Source: Caulobacter sp. CCUG 60055
GTDB taxonomy: Bacteria > Pseudomonadota > Alphaproteobacteria > Caulobacterales > Caulobacteraceae
NCBI RefSeq assembly: GCF_022750545.1
Contig: NZ_PUIC01000014.1
Coordinates: 62,001 to 126,000 of the forward strand
Direction of reading: 5' to 3'
Length of the DNA stretch: 64,000 nucleotides
Part shown: positions 1 through 12,495 of the stretch, one piece after another
How positions within the stretch are numbered: the stretch's first letter is position 1
Layout of the letters: each line of letters begins with the position of its first letter
The notes under the pieces: generated by a model
Databases searched by the model: none
What the model saw: only the letters and a program-made list of their open reading frames with translations
What the model was told of the DNA's origin: nothing
Made by a program: the position numbers and the translations under genes

Positions 1-221
1 GGGAATGAAGCGCCCGATCATCAGACCACGCACTTATGGCGCCGACGTGTGGCGCCCCGGTGACGAGATCGCCAGTCCCAACCGCGCCGAAGAACATTGT
101 GCTGTGAGTTTCTCTAAAGCCTCAGAAATACAATCTCTATGGTTCTAATCGATTTTGTCGACTTCACTGACGCTGTCGCCCGACGGACCGCCGCCGGCGC
201 GACGCCAGGGGGGAGACTTCA

Positions 222-1778
222 TTGACCAAGGCCGAGACACACCGAACTCTATTCGCCGGCGCCCTGTCGGCGCTCTTGCTGTCCACGGTCTCGACCGCGG
301 CCCTGGCCGAAGCCGCGCCGGGCCGCGACGCTCCGATCAGGACCGCGCCGGCCACGCCCGCCGCCGGCCCGGCCGACGAGCGCGACGCCCGCATCGCCGC
401 CCTCAACGCCCAGGTCGAGGCGCTGCGGGCGCAGATCGCGACCCTGGCCGAGCAGATCGGCGACCTCAAGGTCTCGACCGCCGCCAACATCAAGGACGTG
501 CGCGCCGCCCAGGCCGTCACCACCGTCAGCATCGCCGCGGGCAAGCCGACCATCGCCTCGGGCGACGGCGCCTTCTCGGCCACCCTGCACGGCGTCATGC
601 AGCTCGACGCCGCCAACTACTACCAGGACGACCACCCGCCGCCGAGCGTGACGGCGCGCGACCTCAACAGCGGCACCAACTTCCGCCGCGCCCGCATCGG
701 CATAGACGGCAAGGTGTTCGGCGACTGGGACTACAACCTGCTGTTCGATTTCGGCGGGTCGGGCGCCGAGGACGCCGGCCGCATCCACGAGCTGTGGGTG
801 CAGTATTCCGGCTTCAAGCCGCTGAAGGTCCGCGTCGGGGCGTTTCCGCCGTCCCTGGGCCTGGAGGACGCGGCCTCGACCAACGGCCAGCTGTTCCTCG
901 AGCGGCCGTCCATCGCCGAGATCGCCCGGGTGCTGGCCGGCGGCGACACCCGGGTCGGCGCCCAGCTGTTCGGCTATGGCGACCGCTGGTTCGCCGCCGC
1001 CGCAGTGACCGGCAACACCATCTCGACCCTGAACACCCAGGCCACCAGCTTCACCGCGCCCACCTTCGACGAGCAGCTCGGCTTCACCGCCCGCGTCGCC
1101 GGCACGCCGCTGCGGGGCTACGACTGGCTGGTGCACGTCGGCGTCAACGCCAGCTACGTGGCCACGCCGGCCGACCTGGGATCGGCCGCGGCGGTGCGCT
1201 ACGCCCTGCAGCTGCGCGACCGGCCCGAGCTGCGCGTCGACGGGACGCGGCTGATCGACACCGGTCAGATCGACACCAAGAGCGCCCGTCACTGGGGCCT
1301 GGAGCTGGCCGCCCAGAAACAGAATTTCTACGCCGAGGCCGAATACTTCGACATCGCGTTGGACCGGCGCAACGCCGCCGCCGGCGTCAGCAACCCGCAG
1401 TTCAGCGGCTGGTACGTCGAGGGCGGCTGGGTGCTGACCGGCGAGGCGCGCAAGTACAACACCGCCACCGCCGCCTTCGACGCGCCCTCGGTGACCAACG
1501 TCTTCGATCCCAGGAAGCGCCATTGGGGGGCCGTCGAACTGGCCGCCCGCTATTCGACCGCCGACCTCAACTATCATGGCGACGCCGCCCTGGCGGCCGA
1601 CCGCGTGCGCGGCGGTCAGCAGGACATCTGGTCGGTCGGCGTGAACTGGTTCCCCAACTCGGCCGTTAAGTTCATGCTGGAATACCTGGACGTCAGCATC
1701 GACCGGAAGAACAGCGCCGGTCTGACGTTGGGCCAGGATTACCAAGCGATCGCGGCGCGTTCCCAAGTGGCTTTCTGA
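222..1778 (+). CDS. OprO/OprP-type outer membrane porin
   Basis: A 518-residue outer-membrane porin of the phosphate-selective porin O/P type, expected to let anions into the periplasm. It opens with a signal peptide (basic start, hydrophobic stretch to about residue 30), then a Pro/Ala linker and a short coiled coil at about residues 52-86 (heptad pattern [20 protein letters not shown]) that would trimerise the periplasmic end. The rest has alternating aromatic/polar strands of a beta barrel and ends in the typical terminal Phe (SQVAF). The start is TTG, chosen because a G-rich Shine-Dalgarno run lies just upstream and the signal peptide begins there. It is 29 bp before a sulfate-binding protein gene, so sulfate or another oxyanion is a likely substrate (inference). 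The 221 bases before it carry no gene that I can see. Confidence 0.82.
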   Translation: MTKAETHRTLFAGALSALLLSTVSTAALAEAAPGRDAPIRTAPATPAAGPADERDARIAALNAQVEALRAQIATLAEQIGDLKVSTAANIKDVRAAQAVTTVSIAAGKPTIASGDGAFSATLHGVMQLDAANYYQDDHPPPSVTARDLNSGTNFRRARIGIDGKVFGDWDYNLLFDFGGSGAEDAGRIHELWVQYSGFKPLKVRVGAFPPSLGLEDAASTNGQLFLERPSIAEIARVLAGGDTRVGAQLFGYGDRWFAAAAVTGNTISTLNTQATSFTAPTFDEQLGFTARVAGTPLRGYDWLVHVGVNASYVATPADLGSAAAVRYALQLRDRPELRVDGTRLIDTGQIDTKSARHWGLELAAQKQNFYAEAEYFDIALDRRNAAAGVSNPQFSGWYVEGGWVLTGEARKYNTATAAFDAPSVTNVFDPRKRHWGAVELAARYSTADLNYHGDAALAADRVRGGQQDIWSVGVNWFPNSAVKFMLEYLDVSIDRKNSAGLTLGQDYQAIAARSQVAF

Positions 1779-1807
1779 TCCGGCCCGCTCATCCAGGACC
1801 CTTTCCC

Positions 1808-2860
1808 ATGACACAAGATGCCAACCTTCATTCCCGCCGCCGCCTGCTCGGCATCGCCGCCGCCGGCGCCGGCGCGGCGGCCGTCCCGACCCTGATCGGC
1901 GGGCGGGCCCTGGCCCAGGCGCCCAAGGCCGTGACCCTGCTCAACGTCAGCTACGACCCGACGCGCGAGCTCTACAAGGACATCAACGCCGCCTACGCCA
2001 AGTACTGGAAGGAGAAGGTCGGCCAGGACATCGTCATCAACCAGAGCCACGGCGGCTCGGGCAAGCAGGCCCGCTCGGTGATCGACGGCCTGCAGGCCGA
2101 CGTCGTCACCCTGGCCCTGGCCTACGACATCGACGAGATCGCCGCCAAGGCCAAGCTGCTGCCGGCCGACTGGCAGTCGCGCCTGCCCGTCAACTCCACG
2201 CCCTACACCTCGACCATCGTGTTCCTGGTCAAGAAGGGCAATCCCTGGAAGATCCGCGACTGGGGCGACCTGATCAAGCCGGGGATCGAGGTCATCACGC
2301 CGAACCCCAAGACCTCGGGCGGCGCGCGCTGGAACTACCTGGCCGCCTGGGCCTGGGCGCTGAAGCAGCCCGGCGGCTCCGAGGCCACGGCCCGCGCCTA
2401 CATCCAGAAGCTCTACAAGCAGGTGCCGGTGCTCGACACCGGCGCGCGCGGGGCCACCGTCACCTTCGCCCAGCGCGGCCTGGGCGACGTGCTGCTGGCC
2501 TGGGAGAACGAGGCCCACCTGGCGCTGGAGGAGTTCGGTCCCAAGTTCGACATCGTCACGCCGTCGCGCTCGATCCTGGCCGAACCGCCGGTGGCCTTGC
2601 TGGACAAGAACGTCGACCGCCACGGCACCCGCACGGTGGCGAGCGGCTATCTGAAGTTCCTCTACAGCCCGCTGGCCCAGGACCTTATCGGCAAGAACCA
2701 CTACCGCCCGCGCGACCCCAAGGCCGCGGCCAAGTACGCCGCCAAGTTCCCGAACATCCCGCTGGCCACCATCAACGACACCTTCGGCGGCTGGCAAAAG
2801 GCCCAGAAGACCCACTTCGCCGACGGCGGCGTGTTCGACCAGATCTACAAGCCGACCTAG
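1808..2860 (+). CDS. Sulfate ABC transporter periplasmic substrate-binding protein (Sbp/CysP family)
   Basis: A 350-residue periplasmic binding protein for sulfate, possibly thiosulfate. The N-terminus has a twin-arginine-like signal (SRRRLLG followed by an Ala-rich hydrophobic segment, cleavage near ALA-QA). The mature part has the family patterns [26 protein letters not shown] and [12 protein letters not shown], which place it in the Sbp group rather than among phosphate or molybdate binders. Length is normal for the family. It probably shares a transcript with the porin upstream (29 bp gap) and is followed by a strong terminator. The permease and ATPase genes (cysT, cysW, cysA) are not in this window, so the partner transporter must be encoded elsewhere or to the left. 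Confidence 0.9.
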   Translation: MTQDANLHSRRRLLGIAAAGAGAAAVPTLIGGRALAQAPKAVTLLNVSYDPTRELYKDINAAYAKYWKEKVGQDIVINQSHGGSGKQARSVIDGLQADVVTLALAYDIDEIAAKAKLLPADWQSRLPVNSTPYTSTIVFLVKKGNPWKIRDWGDLIKPGIEVITPNPKTSGGARWNYLAAWAWALKQPGGSEATARAYIQKLYKQVPVLDTGARGATVTFAQRGLGDVLLAWENEAHLALEEFGPKFDIVTPSRSILAEPPVALLDKNVDRHGTRTVASGYLKFLYSPLAQDLIGKNHYRPRDPKAAAKYAAKFPNIPLATINDTFGGWQKAQKTHFADGGVFDQIYKPT

Positions 2861-2903
2861 CGCATCCCTCGCGCATTTCCTCCCCGAAACGGCTTGTTGC
2901 TTG

Positions 2904-2941
2904 GGCCCCGGCGTCTCTCCTCCGCCGGGGCCTCTTTTTTG
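2904..2941 (+). terminator. Rho-independent terminator after the sulfate-binding protein gene
   Basis: A perfect 10-bp stem (GGCCCCGGCG with CGCCGGGGCC, 9-base loop) is followed by CTCTTTTTTG. It closes the porin/Sbp transcription unit and lies between two convergent genes. Confidence 0.9.
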
Positions 2942-2949
2942 TCCCGAGG

Positions 2950-4203
2950 CTAGTCCTTGATCTCCTGCCCGGCCGGGACGGGGGGACCGAACTGGCCCTC
3001 CCACTTGCCGACCAGGGTGGCGGCCACCGAGTTGCCGACGACGTTGGTGGCCGAACGGCCCATGTCGAGGATGTGGTCGACGGCCAGGATCAGCAGCAGC
3101 CCCGCCTCCGGCAGCTTGAAGTAGGCCAGGGTGGCGGCGATCACCACCAGCGAGGCCCGCGGCACGCCGGCCATGCCCTTGGAGGTGATCATCAGCAGGG
3201 CCAGCATGGTGATCTGCTGGCCGAGCGTCAGGTTGATGCCGTAGGCCTGGGCGATGAACAGGGTCGCGAAGGTGCAGTACATCATCGACCCGTCCAGATT
3301 GAACGAGTAGCCGAGCGGCAGCACGAACGAGACGATGCGGCGCGAGACGCCGAAGCGTTGCAGGCCGTCGAGGATGCGCGGATAGGCCGCCTCGGAGCTG
3401 GCGGTCGAGAAGGCCAGCAGGGCCGGTTCGCGGATGACGTTGACCAGGCCGCCGACGCGCTTGCCGATGAACAGGGCGGCGACGCCGATCAGCAGCGCCC
3501 AAAGGATGCCGAGCGACAGGTAGAAGCCGCCGATGAACTTGGCGTAGGTGGCCAGGATGCCCAGCCCCTCGGTGGCGACGGTGGAGGCCAGCGCCGCGAA
3601 GATGGCGACCGGCGCGGTGGCCATCACGTAGCCGGTGATCTTGAGCATGACCTGGGCGATCTGCTCGGCCAGCGCCAGGATGGCCGGCGCGCGGTCCGAC
3701 GTGGCGGCGATGGCCGTGCCGACGAAGATCGAGAACACCACGATCTGCAGGATCTCGTTGTCGGCCAGGGCCTTGACGATCGAGGTCGGCACCAGGTGGG
3801 CGACGAAGTCCTTGAGGGTCAGGCTGGCGGCCTTGACCGAGGCGGACGCCGCCTCCGGATTGGGCAGGGCGAGCCCGACGCCGGGCTTGAGCAGGTGCAC
3901 CATCAGCAGGCCGATGGTCAGCGACACGATCGAGGCGGCGATGAACCAGCCCATGGTCTTGGCGCCGACCCGGCCGATGGAGGCGCTGTCCTCCATGTGG
4001 GCGATGCCGACCACCAGGGTCGAGAACACCAGCGGCCCGATGATCATCTTGATCAGCCGCAGGAACACCTCGGTGAGAATGCCCAGGCCGCCGGTGATGG
4101 ATTTTATGTGGGCGGGGTCCGTCACGGTCTTGTTCAGGATGAAGCCGACGACGACGCCGGCGATCATGGCGAACAGGACCAGAAGGGTGAAACGGCGATT
4201 CAT
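2950..4203 (-). CDS. Dicarboxylate/amino-acid:cation symporter (DctA/GltP family)
   Basis: A 417-residue inner-membrane secondary transporter that imports C4-dicarboxylates or glutamate/aspartate with H+ or Na+. The sequence shows the family hallmarks: a serine-rich re-entrant motif (AFSTASSEAAYPRIL), the NLDGSMMY motif in TM7 (NxDG), and the TM8 substrate site DMGRSATNVVGN. About eight membrane segments are visible. A longer frame exists upstream, but the ATG at 4203 gives the usual N-terminus (MNRRFTLLVLFAMIAG); the extra upstream residues are basic and unlike the family. The serine motif is STASSE rather than the SSSSE seen in DctA, and substrate choice between dicarboxylate and amino acid cannot be read from sequence alone. 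Confidence 0.9.
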   Translation of the reverse strand: MNRRFTLLVLFAMIAGVVVGFILNKTVTDPAHIKSITGGLGILTEVFLRLIKMIIGPLVFSTLVVGIAHMEDSASIGRVGAKTMGWFIAASIVSLTIGLLMVHLLKPGVGLALPNPEAASASVKAASLTLKDFVAHLVPTSIVKALADNEILQIVVFSIFVGTAIAATSDRAPAILALAEQIAQVMLKITGYVMATAPVAIFAALASTVATEGLGILATYAKFIGGFYLSLGILWALLIGVAALFIGKRVGGLVNVIREPALLAFSTASSEAAYPRILDGLQRFGVSRRIVSFVLPLGYSFNLDGSMMYCTFATLFIAQAYGINLTLGQQITMLALLMITSKGMAGVPRASLVVIAATLAYFKLPEAGLLLILAVDHILDMGRSATNVVGNSVAATLVGKWEGQFGPPVPAGQEIKD

Positions 4204-4389
4204 GCGGGGCCTTTTTGAGGTCGCGCGGCGGAATCGCCGGCGTTTTGACGGTGAAACCGGCAGTCTAGACACCGCCTTGCATGCGGGATCAACCGTTCGG
4301 CTGTGCCTCTCAAGACGCGCGAAGGGCTGGACACCTCACCCCGTTCGTGTTCGATCCCTGTCAAACAATCGTTCGATCGGGAGACGCCC

Positions 4390-6468
<2,079 letters not shown>

Positions 6469-6475
6469 AGACCAG

Positions 6476-6606
6476 TCCTCCCCCGCTCAGCGGGGGAGGG
6501 GGACCATGCGCAGCATGGTGGCGGGGGCGCGACCGGGCTCAGAGCTGGCGGACGCCCCCTCCACCGCAAGCGGTCCCCCTCCCCCATACGCTTTGCTATG
6601 GGGGAG
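6476..6606. repeat. Palindrome-rich intergenic repeat element
   Basis: About 130 bp made of nested inverted repeats: CTCCCCCGCT with AGCGGGGGAG, then ACCATGC-GCA-GCATGGT, then a middle segment, then CTCCCCCATA with TATGGGGGAG. The two outer hairpins both show CTCCCCC/GGGGGAG ends. It holds no ORF with coding character. It looks like a dispersed repeat of the type found between genes in Caulobacter-like genomes; only one copy is in this window, so the repeat status is inferred from structure and from memory of such elements. Confidence 0.6.
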
Positions 6607-6615
6607 GACGCGTCG

Positions 6616-7023
6616 TCACCGCACCTTGCGCGCCCAGGCGTCCAGGCTCCACGGCCCAGCGCCGGCCGCCGCGAGGAACAGGAACAGGAAGCAATAGAGG
6701 ATCGCCGGCTCGCCGCCGTTGAGGGCCGGATAGAAACCCTTCGGATAGTGGGCGATGAAATAGGCGAAGGCCATCTGGCCCGACAGGATGAACGCCGCCG
6801 GCCGCGTGAACAGGCCGACCGCGATCAGCGCGCCGCCGACCAGCTCCAGCACCCCGGCCGCGCCGATCATCGAGGCCAGCCGCACGTGGCCGAACATGTC
6901 GGACGGCGGGAAGTTCAGCAGCTTCATCGTGCCGTGTTCGAGATAGAGCAGCCCGGCGACCAGCCGCAGCACGCTCATCAGGCGCGGCGCCCAGGCGCCG
7001 AGAATTCCGGATCTGGCGGCCAT
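6616..7023 (-). CDS. DoxX family integral membrane protein
   Basis: A 135-residue inner-membrane protein of the DoxX family. Four hydrophobic helices are visible, with the family pattern LMSVLRLVAGLLYLEHGTMKLLNFPP in the first helix and loop, GVLELVGGALIAVGLFTRPAA in the middle and AYFIAHYPKGFYPALNGGEPA near the end. DoxX relatives are linked to quinone or thiol redox chemistry, but no precise reaction is established for this subgroup. The start ATG at 7023 was chosen over an upstream one because the added N-terminus is not membrane-like. It is divergent from the amidase gene, with 128 bp between them. Confidence 0.82.
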   Translation of the reverse strand: MAARSGILGAWAPRLMSVLRLVAGLLYLEHGTMKLLNFPPSDMFGHVRLASMIGAAGVLELVGGALIAVGLFTRPAAFILSGQMAFAYFIAHYPKGFYPALNGGEPAILYCFLFLFLAAAGAGPWSLDAWARKVR

Positions 7024-7151
7024 GACCGCTCCTTTGGCTGTGACTCGCCCGCCCAGGCTGCCCCGGAAACACGGCCCTTGCCAGAGGCGAGGTCGGCGCC
7101 CGACGATGCCTGCGCGAGCGTTCGACAGAAACGCCGGCATGGGAGGACATC

Positions 7152-8582
7152 GTGGCTTTCAAGGAGTACGCGCAGTACGACGGCCTGGGTCTGGCCGCTT
7201 TGGTGAAGAAGAAGCAGGTGTCGCCGGCCGAGCTGGTCGAGGCGGCGATCGAACGGATCGAGGCCCACAACGGCAAGCTGAACGCCGTCGTCCACAAGGC
7301 CTATGACGAGGCGCGCAGGACCGCCGCCGCCGCCCTGCCCGACGGGCCGTTCAAGGGCGTGCCGTTCCTGATCAAGGACCTGGGCCAGCAGGTGGCCGGC
7401 TGGCCGCGCACCTCCGGCAGCCGCTTCGTCGGCGACGTGGTCGATGCGGCCGACACCGAGCTGGTCCGCCGCTACCGCGACGCCGGCGTGGTGCTGCTGG
7501 GCAAGACCAACACACCCGAGTTCGGCATCACCGGCGTCACCGAGGGCGCCTTCCTCGGCCCCTGCCGCAATCCGTGGAACCCCGACCATGTCTCCGGCGG
7601 CTCGTCCGGCGGGGCGGCGTCGGCCACCGCCTCGGGCATGGTGCCCCTGGCCCACGCCAGCGACGGCCTGGGCTCGATCCGCATCCCCGCCGCCTGCTGC
7701 GGCCTGTTCGGCATGAAGACCACCCGCGACCGCAACCCCAACGGCGCCGACGACTATGAGCGGGCGATCGGCTTCTCGGTCGACCACGTGGTCAGCCGCA
7801 CCGTGCGCGACTCGGCCGCCATGCTCGACGCCACCGGCTATCCGGAGGCGGCCAGCCCCTACGCCCCGCCCCCCAAGACCGGCCCCTATCTGGAAGAGAT
7901 CAAGTGGAGCCCGCGCCGGCTGAAGATCGCCTGGAGCGGCGAGACGCCCAGCGGCCGGCCGGTCGACCCCGAGGTCCAGGCGGCGCTGGAGGCGACCGTC
8001 GACCTGCTGAGGTCGCTGGGCCACGAGGTGGTCCCCAAGGGTCTGGGGGTCGACTACCGCACGCTCTACCGGGCCCAGGCCTATGTTTCGGGCGCCAACT
8101 TCGCCGCCAGCATGCGCCGGATGGTCGAGGCCAAGGGCCGCGAGCCGGCCCCCGACGAGCTTGAGGCCCTGACCTGGGCCAATCTGGAGGCCGGCCGGCG
8201 CGCCACCGGCGAGCAGGCCATGTGGGGCTGGCAGCAGCTTCGCCTGATGAACCGCCAGATCCTGGCTTTGTTCGAGACCTACGACGTGTTCCTGAGCCCG
8301 GTGCTGGGGACCCTGGTCCCCGCCGTCGGCCACATCGACCCGGCCAATGTCGAGCCCAAGGAGGTCGGCAAGCGCCAGGGCGCGGCCTTCCCGTTCACGC
8401 CGCCGTTCAACTTCACCGGCCAGCCGTCGATGTCGGTCCCGCTTCACATGTCGCAATCGGGCCTGCCCATCGGCATGATGTTCACCGGCCGCTACGCCGA
8501 CGAGGCCACCCTGTTCCGCCTGGCCGCCCAGCTCGAGGCCGAAACGCCTTGGGCCGGCCGCCATCCCCCCGTCTGGGGCTAG
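7152..8582 (+). CDS. Amidase (amidase signature family)
   Basis: A 476-residue cytoplasmic hydrolase of amide bonds. The Ser-cisSer-Lys triad is readable: Lys75 in PFLIKDLG, Ser151 in GGSSGG and the nucleophile Ser175 in DGLGSIRIPA. The usual signature there is DxGGSIRxPA, so one glycine is replaced by leucine (G-L-G-S); this is a tolerated variant in a subgroup and the triad itself is intact. The start is GTG with GGGAGGA upstream. It is 11 bp before the next gene, a beta-lactamase-fold hydrolase, and the two probably form an operon. Substrate unknown; this is not GatA, because there are no gatC/gatB neighbours. Confidence 0.9.
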   Translation: MAFKEYAQYDGLGLAALVKKKQVSPAELVEAAIERIEAHNGKLNAVVHKAYDEARRTAAAALPDGPFKGVPFLIKDLGQQVAGWPRTSGSRFVGDVVDAADTELVRRYRDAGVVLLGKTNTPEFGITGVTEGAFLGPCRNPWNPDHVSGGSSGGAASATASGMVPLAHASDGLGSIRIPAACCGLFGMKTTRDRNPNGADDYERAIGFSVDHVVSRTVRDSAAMLDATGYPEAASPYAPPPKTGPYLEEIKWSPRRLKIAWSGETPSGRPVDPEVQAALEATVDLLRSLGHEVVPKGLGVDYRTLYRAQAYVSGANFAASMRRMVEAKGREPAPDELEALTWANLEAGRRATGEQAMWGWQQLRLMNRQILALFETYDVFLSPVLGTLVPAVGHIDPANVEPKEVGKRQGAAFPFTPPFNFTGQPSMSVPLHMSQSGLPIGMMFTGRYADEATLFRLAAQLEAETPWAGRHPPVWG

Positions 8583-8593
8583 TTCTGGAGTTG

Positions 8594-9850
8594 ATGATGT
8601 CGCATCGCAGTCGCGCCCCCGCCGCCGCCCCGCCCGAGACCGTGGGCCTCTCCGCCGAGCGCCTAGGGCGCCTCGATGACCTGCTGCAGACCCGCTATAT
8701 CGACCCGGGCCGGTTCCCCGGGACCCAGACCCTGGTCTATCGCCGCGGCAAGATCGCCCACCACAGCGTGCAGGGCCTGGCCGACGTCGAGCGCAAGACG
8801 CCGCTGAAGGAAGACACGATCTTCCGCATCTATTCGATGACCAAGCCGATCACCTCGGTGGCGTTCATGATGCTGGTCGAGCAGGGGCTGGTGGCGCTGG
8901 ACGATCCGGTCCACCGCTTCATCCCCGAATGGAAAAACCTGGGCGTCTACAACGGCGGCTTCATGGAGACCTTCCAGACCCGGCCGACCAATCGGCCGAT
9001 GCAGATGGTCGACCTTTTGCGCCACACCGCCGGCCTCACCTACGGCTTCCAGCAGCGGACCAATGTCGACGCCGCCTATCGCAAGCTGAAGATCGGCGAA
9101 ATCGAGAAGGCCGGCACCATGGACAGCATGATCGAGGGGCTGTCCAAGCTGCCGCTGGAATTCTCGCCGGGCGAGGCGTGGAACTATTCGGTCGCCACCG
9201 ACGTGCTCGGCTATCTGGTGCAGAAGATCAGCGGCCAGAAGTTCGAGGACTTCCTCAAGCAGCACATCTTCGCGCCCCTCGGCATGGACGACACCGCCTT
9301 CTTCGTGCCGCCGGAAAAGGCCCATCGCTTCGCCGCCTGCTATGCGGCCACGCCCAAGGGCGGCCTGGCGCTGCAGGACGACCCGGCCAAGAGCCCCTAT
9401 CTCGAACCGCCCAGCTTCATTTCCGGCGGCGGCGGCCTGGTCTCGACCACGGCCGACTACCTGGCCTTCTGCCGCATGCTGCTGAACGGCGGCGAGCTGG
9501 ACGGCGCGCGCCTGCTCAGCCCCAAGACCATCGCCCTGATGACCGCCAACCACCTGCCGGGAAACGCCGACCTGACCGAGATGTCGATGTCGCTGTTCAG
9601 CGAAGCGGCCTACCAGGGCGTCGGCTTCGGCCTGGGCTTCTCGACCACCATGCACCCGGCCAGGACCCTGATCCCCGGCACGGCCGGCGACTATTCCTGG
9701 GGCGGGGCGGCGACCACCTCGTTCTGGATCGACCCGAAGGAGGAGCTGATCGTCATCTTCATGACCCAGGTCCTGCCGTCGTCGGCCTATCCGGTGCGGC
9801 GCGAGCTGCGCACCCTGGTCTATTCGGCGTTCACCGAGAGCGACGCTTAA
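8594..9850 (+). CDS. Serine hydrolase, beta-lactamase/EstB-like esterase family
   Basis: A 418-residue hydrolase with the penicillin-binding/beta-lactamase fold. The nucleophile motif S-x-x-K is SMTK (Ser81, Lys84), the second motif is YSV in WNYSVATDVLG, and the third is WGGAATT near the C-terminus, which is the esterase (EstB) form rather than the KTG of true beta-lactamases. There is no clear signal peptide, so it is probably cytoplasmic. Two consecutive ATG codons (8594 and 8597) follow TCTGGAG and either may be the start. It follows the amidase closely and ends before a hairpin. Most likely an ester or amide hydrolase; antibiotic resistance should not be assumed. Confidence 0.87.
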   Translation: MMSHRSRAPAAAPPETVGLSAERLGRLDDLLQTRYIDPGRFPGTQTLVYRRGKIAHHSVQGLADVERKTPLKEDTIFRIYSMTKPITSVAFMMLVEQGLVALDDPVHRFIPEWKNLGVYNGGFMETFQTRPTNRPMQMVDLLRHTAGLTYGFQQRTNVDAAYRKLKIGEIEKAGTMDSMIEGLSKLPLEFSPGEAWNYSVATDVLGYLVQKISGQKFEDFLKQHIFAPLGMDDTAFFVPPEKAHRFAACYAATPKGGLALQDDPAKSPYLEPPSFISGGGGLVSTTADYLAFCRMLLNGGELDGARLLSPKTIALMTANHLPGNADLTEMSMSLFSEAAYQGVGFGLGFSTTMHPARTLIPGTAGDYSWGGAATTSFWIDPKEELIVIFMTQVLPSSAYPVRRELRTLVYSAFTESDA

Positions 9851-9856
9851 GCTGGA

Positions 9857-9888
9857 GCGCCCCTCCCCGCCATCACGGGAGGGGCGCC
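9857..9888 (+). terminator. Hairpin after the amidase/esterase pair
   Basis: Perfect 11-bp arms GCGCCCCTCCC and GGGAGGGGCGC around a 9-base loop, placed 6 bp after the stop codon. The T-run after it is weak, so termination strength is uncertain. Confidence 0.6.
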
Positions 9889-9991
9889 TACGCTCTTCTA
9901 AAAGTGCGCCGGTTTGCCGGCTTCGAGATTGATGCTGAGGGCGATTTGCGACCTGTCGGCCATTGGTCAGGAGAGCTACGAAGACGCTCAG

Positions 9992-10345
9992 ATGAAAATG
10001 TTGCTGCTGATCGCCGCTGCGAGCCTATTCGCTTTCGTCGAAATGGGTGAAGCGAGCGCTTCGATTACCTGTCCTCGCACCGAAGGCTACGTACAGGGGC
10101 CGTTCGCCGGCACTCAAAGCGCCGCTCGGCGGCTATTCTCCACCTATCGGTCCAACATTGGACGATCGCCGAAGAGGTCCGACGAGTTTATTGTTCGCGT
10201 CGATGATGCTGGAGACCATTGGGAAGTCTGCGAGAGCCGCGCATTGCCGGGCGGGCGCGGCGGCACGGTCAACATCTGCATGGGCTTAGGTATGTCGATA
10301 GACAAATGCACTGGCGCGGTGCGGGGGGCGACGAACGTCCGCTAA
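9992..10345 (+). CDS. Small secreted protein of unknown function
   Basis: A 117-residue protein with a clear signal peptide (MKMLLLIAAASLFAFVEMGEASA) and a mature part of about 95 residues with three or four cysteines. The mature pattern, an AARRLFSTYR helix followed by DHWEVCES and GGRGGTVNICMG, loosely recalls small alpha/beta proteins of the NTF2-fold immunity type, but I cannot assign it. Base composition is visibly lower in GC, and codons such as TTA, CTA and ATT appear, unlike the neighbours, which suggests transfer. It stands alone between a hairpin and a convergent acetyltransferase gene. Confidence 0.6.
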   Translation: MKMLLLIAAASLFAFVEMGEASASITCPRTEGYVQGPFAGTQSAARRLFSTYRSNIGRSPKRSDEFIVRVDDAGDHWEVCESRALPGGRGGTVNICMGLGMSIDKCTGAVRGATNVR

Positions 10346-10420
10346 CCACCTGCACCGCTCTCCAGCTGGGGCGCGATCGGAAATCGCACCCTGAACGGTC
10401 CGCGGAGCGCCTCCGCTCTC

Positions 10421-11023
10421 CTAAACGAAGTCTTCGGTCAGGCGGTAATCCAGCCGCTGCTGCACGCCCGGCCAGTCGAGGTCGGTGATCGAGAACACCG
10501 CCGTGTCGCGGACATAGCCGGTCCAGGTGATCTTGTGCCGGCGCAGCACGCCTTCCTTCTCGCCGCCCAGCTTCTCGACGGCGGCCTGGCTGCGGGCGTT
10601 GCGCAGGTCGATCTGGAACTCCACGCGGATGGCGCCGGAGCCGAAGGCATGGGCCAGCAGCAGGCGCTTGGATTCCGGATTGACCGGCCCGGAGCGTACG
10701 TCCGGGTGCAGGAAGGTCGCCCCCACCTCGACGCCGCGATGCAGGCGGCGGATGTTGAGCAGGCTGGTGGTGCCGACCACCCGCCCGTCCGACAGGCGGC
10801 GGACGGCGTAGACGATGCGCTCGCCCCGGCGGCTCTCGCCCACGGCTGCGCCCCACCAGTCCTCGAAGCCCTCGCCGCAGCCGTTGATCGACATGATCTC
10901 CCAGGCCTCGGGATCGCAGTTCAGGGCCGCCTGCAGCTCGGGCCGCAGGGCGTCCTGGCTCTCGGGGATGACGGGTTCGAGCCGCACGTGGCGGCCGACA
11001 AGGGGGCGAATCTCGATGTTCAT
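10421..11023 (-). CDS. GNAT family N-acetyltransferase (RimJ/RimL-like)
   Basis: A 200-residue acetyltransferase that would use acetyl-CoA to modify a protein N-terminus or a small molecule. The fold is shown by the N-terminal GRHVRLEPV strand, [13 protein letters not shown], the central [18 protein letters not shown] and the acetyl-CoA-binding region [13 protein letters not shown], then [28 protein letters not shown], which is typical of the RimJ/RimL group. The start ATG at 11023 is chosen because the upstream residues do not fit the fold. Divergent from the acyl-CoA dehydrogenase gene. Substrate unknown. Confidence 0.87.
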   Translation of the reverse strand: MNIEIRPLVGRHVRLEPVIPESQDALRPELQAALNCDPEAWEIMSINGCGEGFEDWWGAAVGESRRGERIVYAVRRLSDGRVVGTTSLLNIRRLHRGVEVGATFLHPDVRSGPVNPESKRLLLAHAFGSGAIRVEFQIDLRNARSQAAVEKLGGEKEGVLRRHKITWTGYVRDTAVFSITDLDWPGVQQRLDYRLTEDFV

Positions 11024-11166
11024 GCACTCACTCTCGCTCGGCGGCGCCGAGGCCGACAAGACCGCTTGCCCTAAACGGATGCTCAGGCCAATATCAGGCC
11101 AGTCAAACAACTGTTCGAATTTTGCCGCCCGGTCGCGGGCCGCAACAGGAAACGCCGGAGCGCGCC

Positions 11167-12471
<1,305 letters not shown>

Positions 12472-12495
12472 GGCTGATGATCGCCTCCGCCCGGT

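Noticed and set aside
8594-9850. Serine hydrolase considered as an antibiotic beta-lactamase
   Set aside because: The third motif is WGG rather than KTG and there is no signal peptide, so esterase or amidase activity is more likely.
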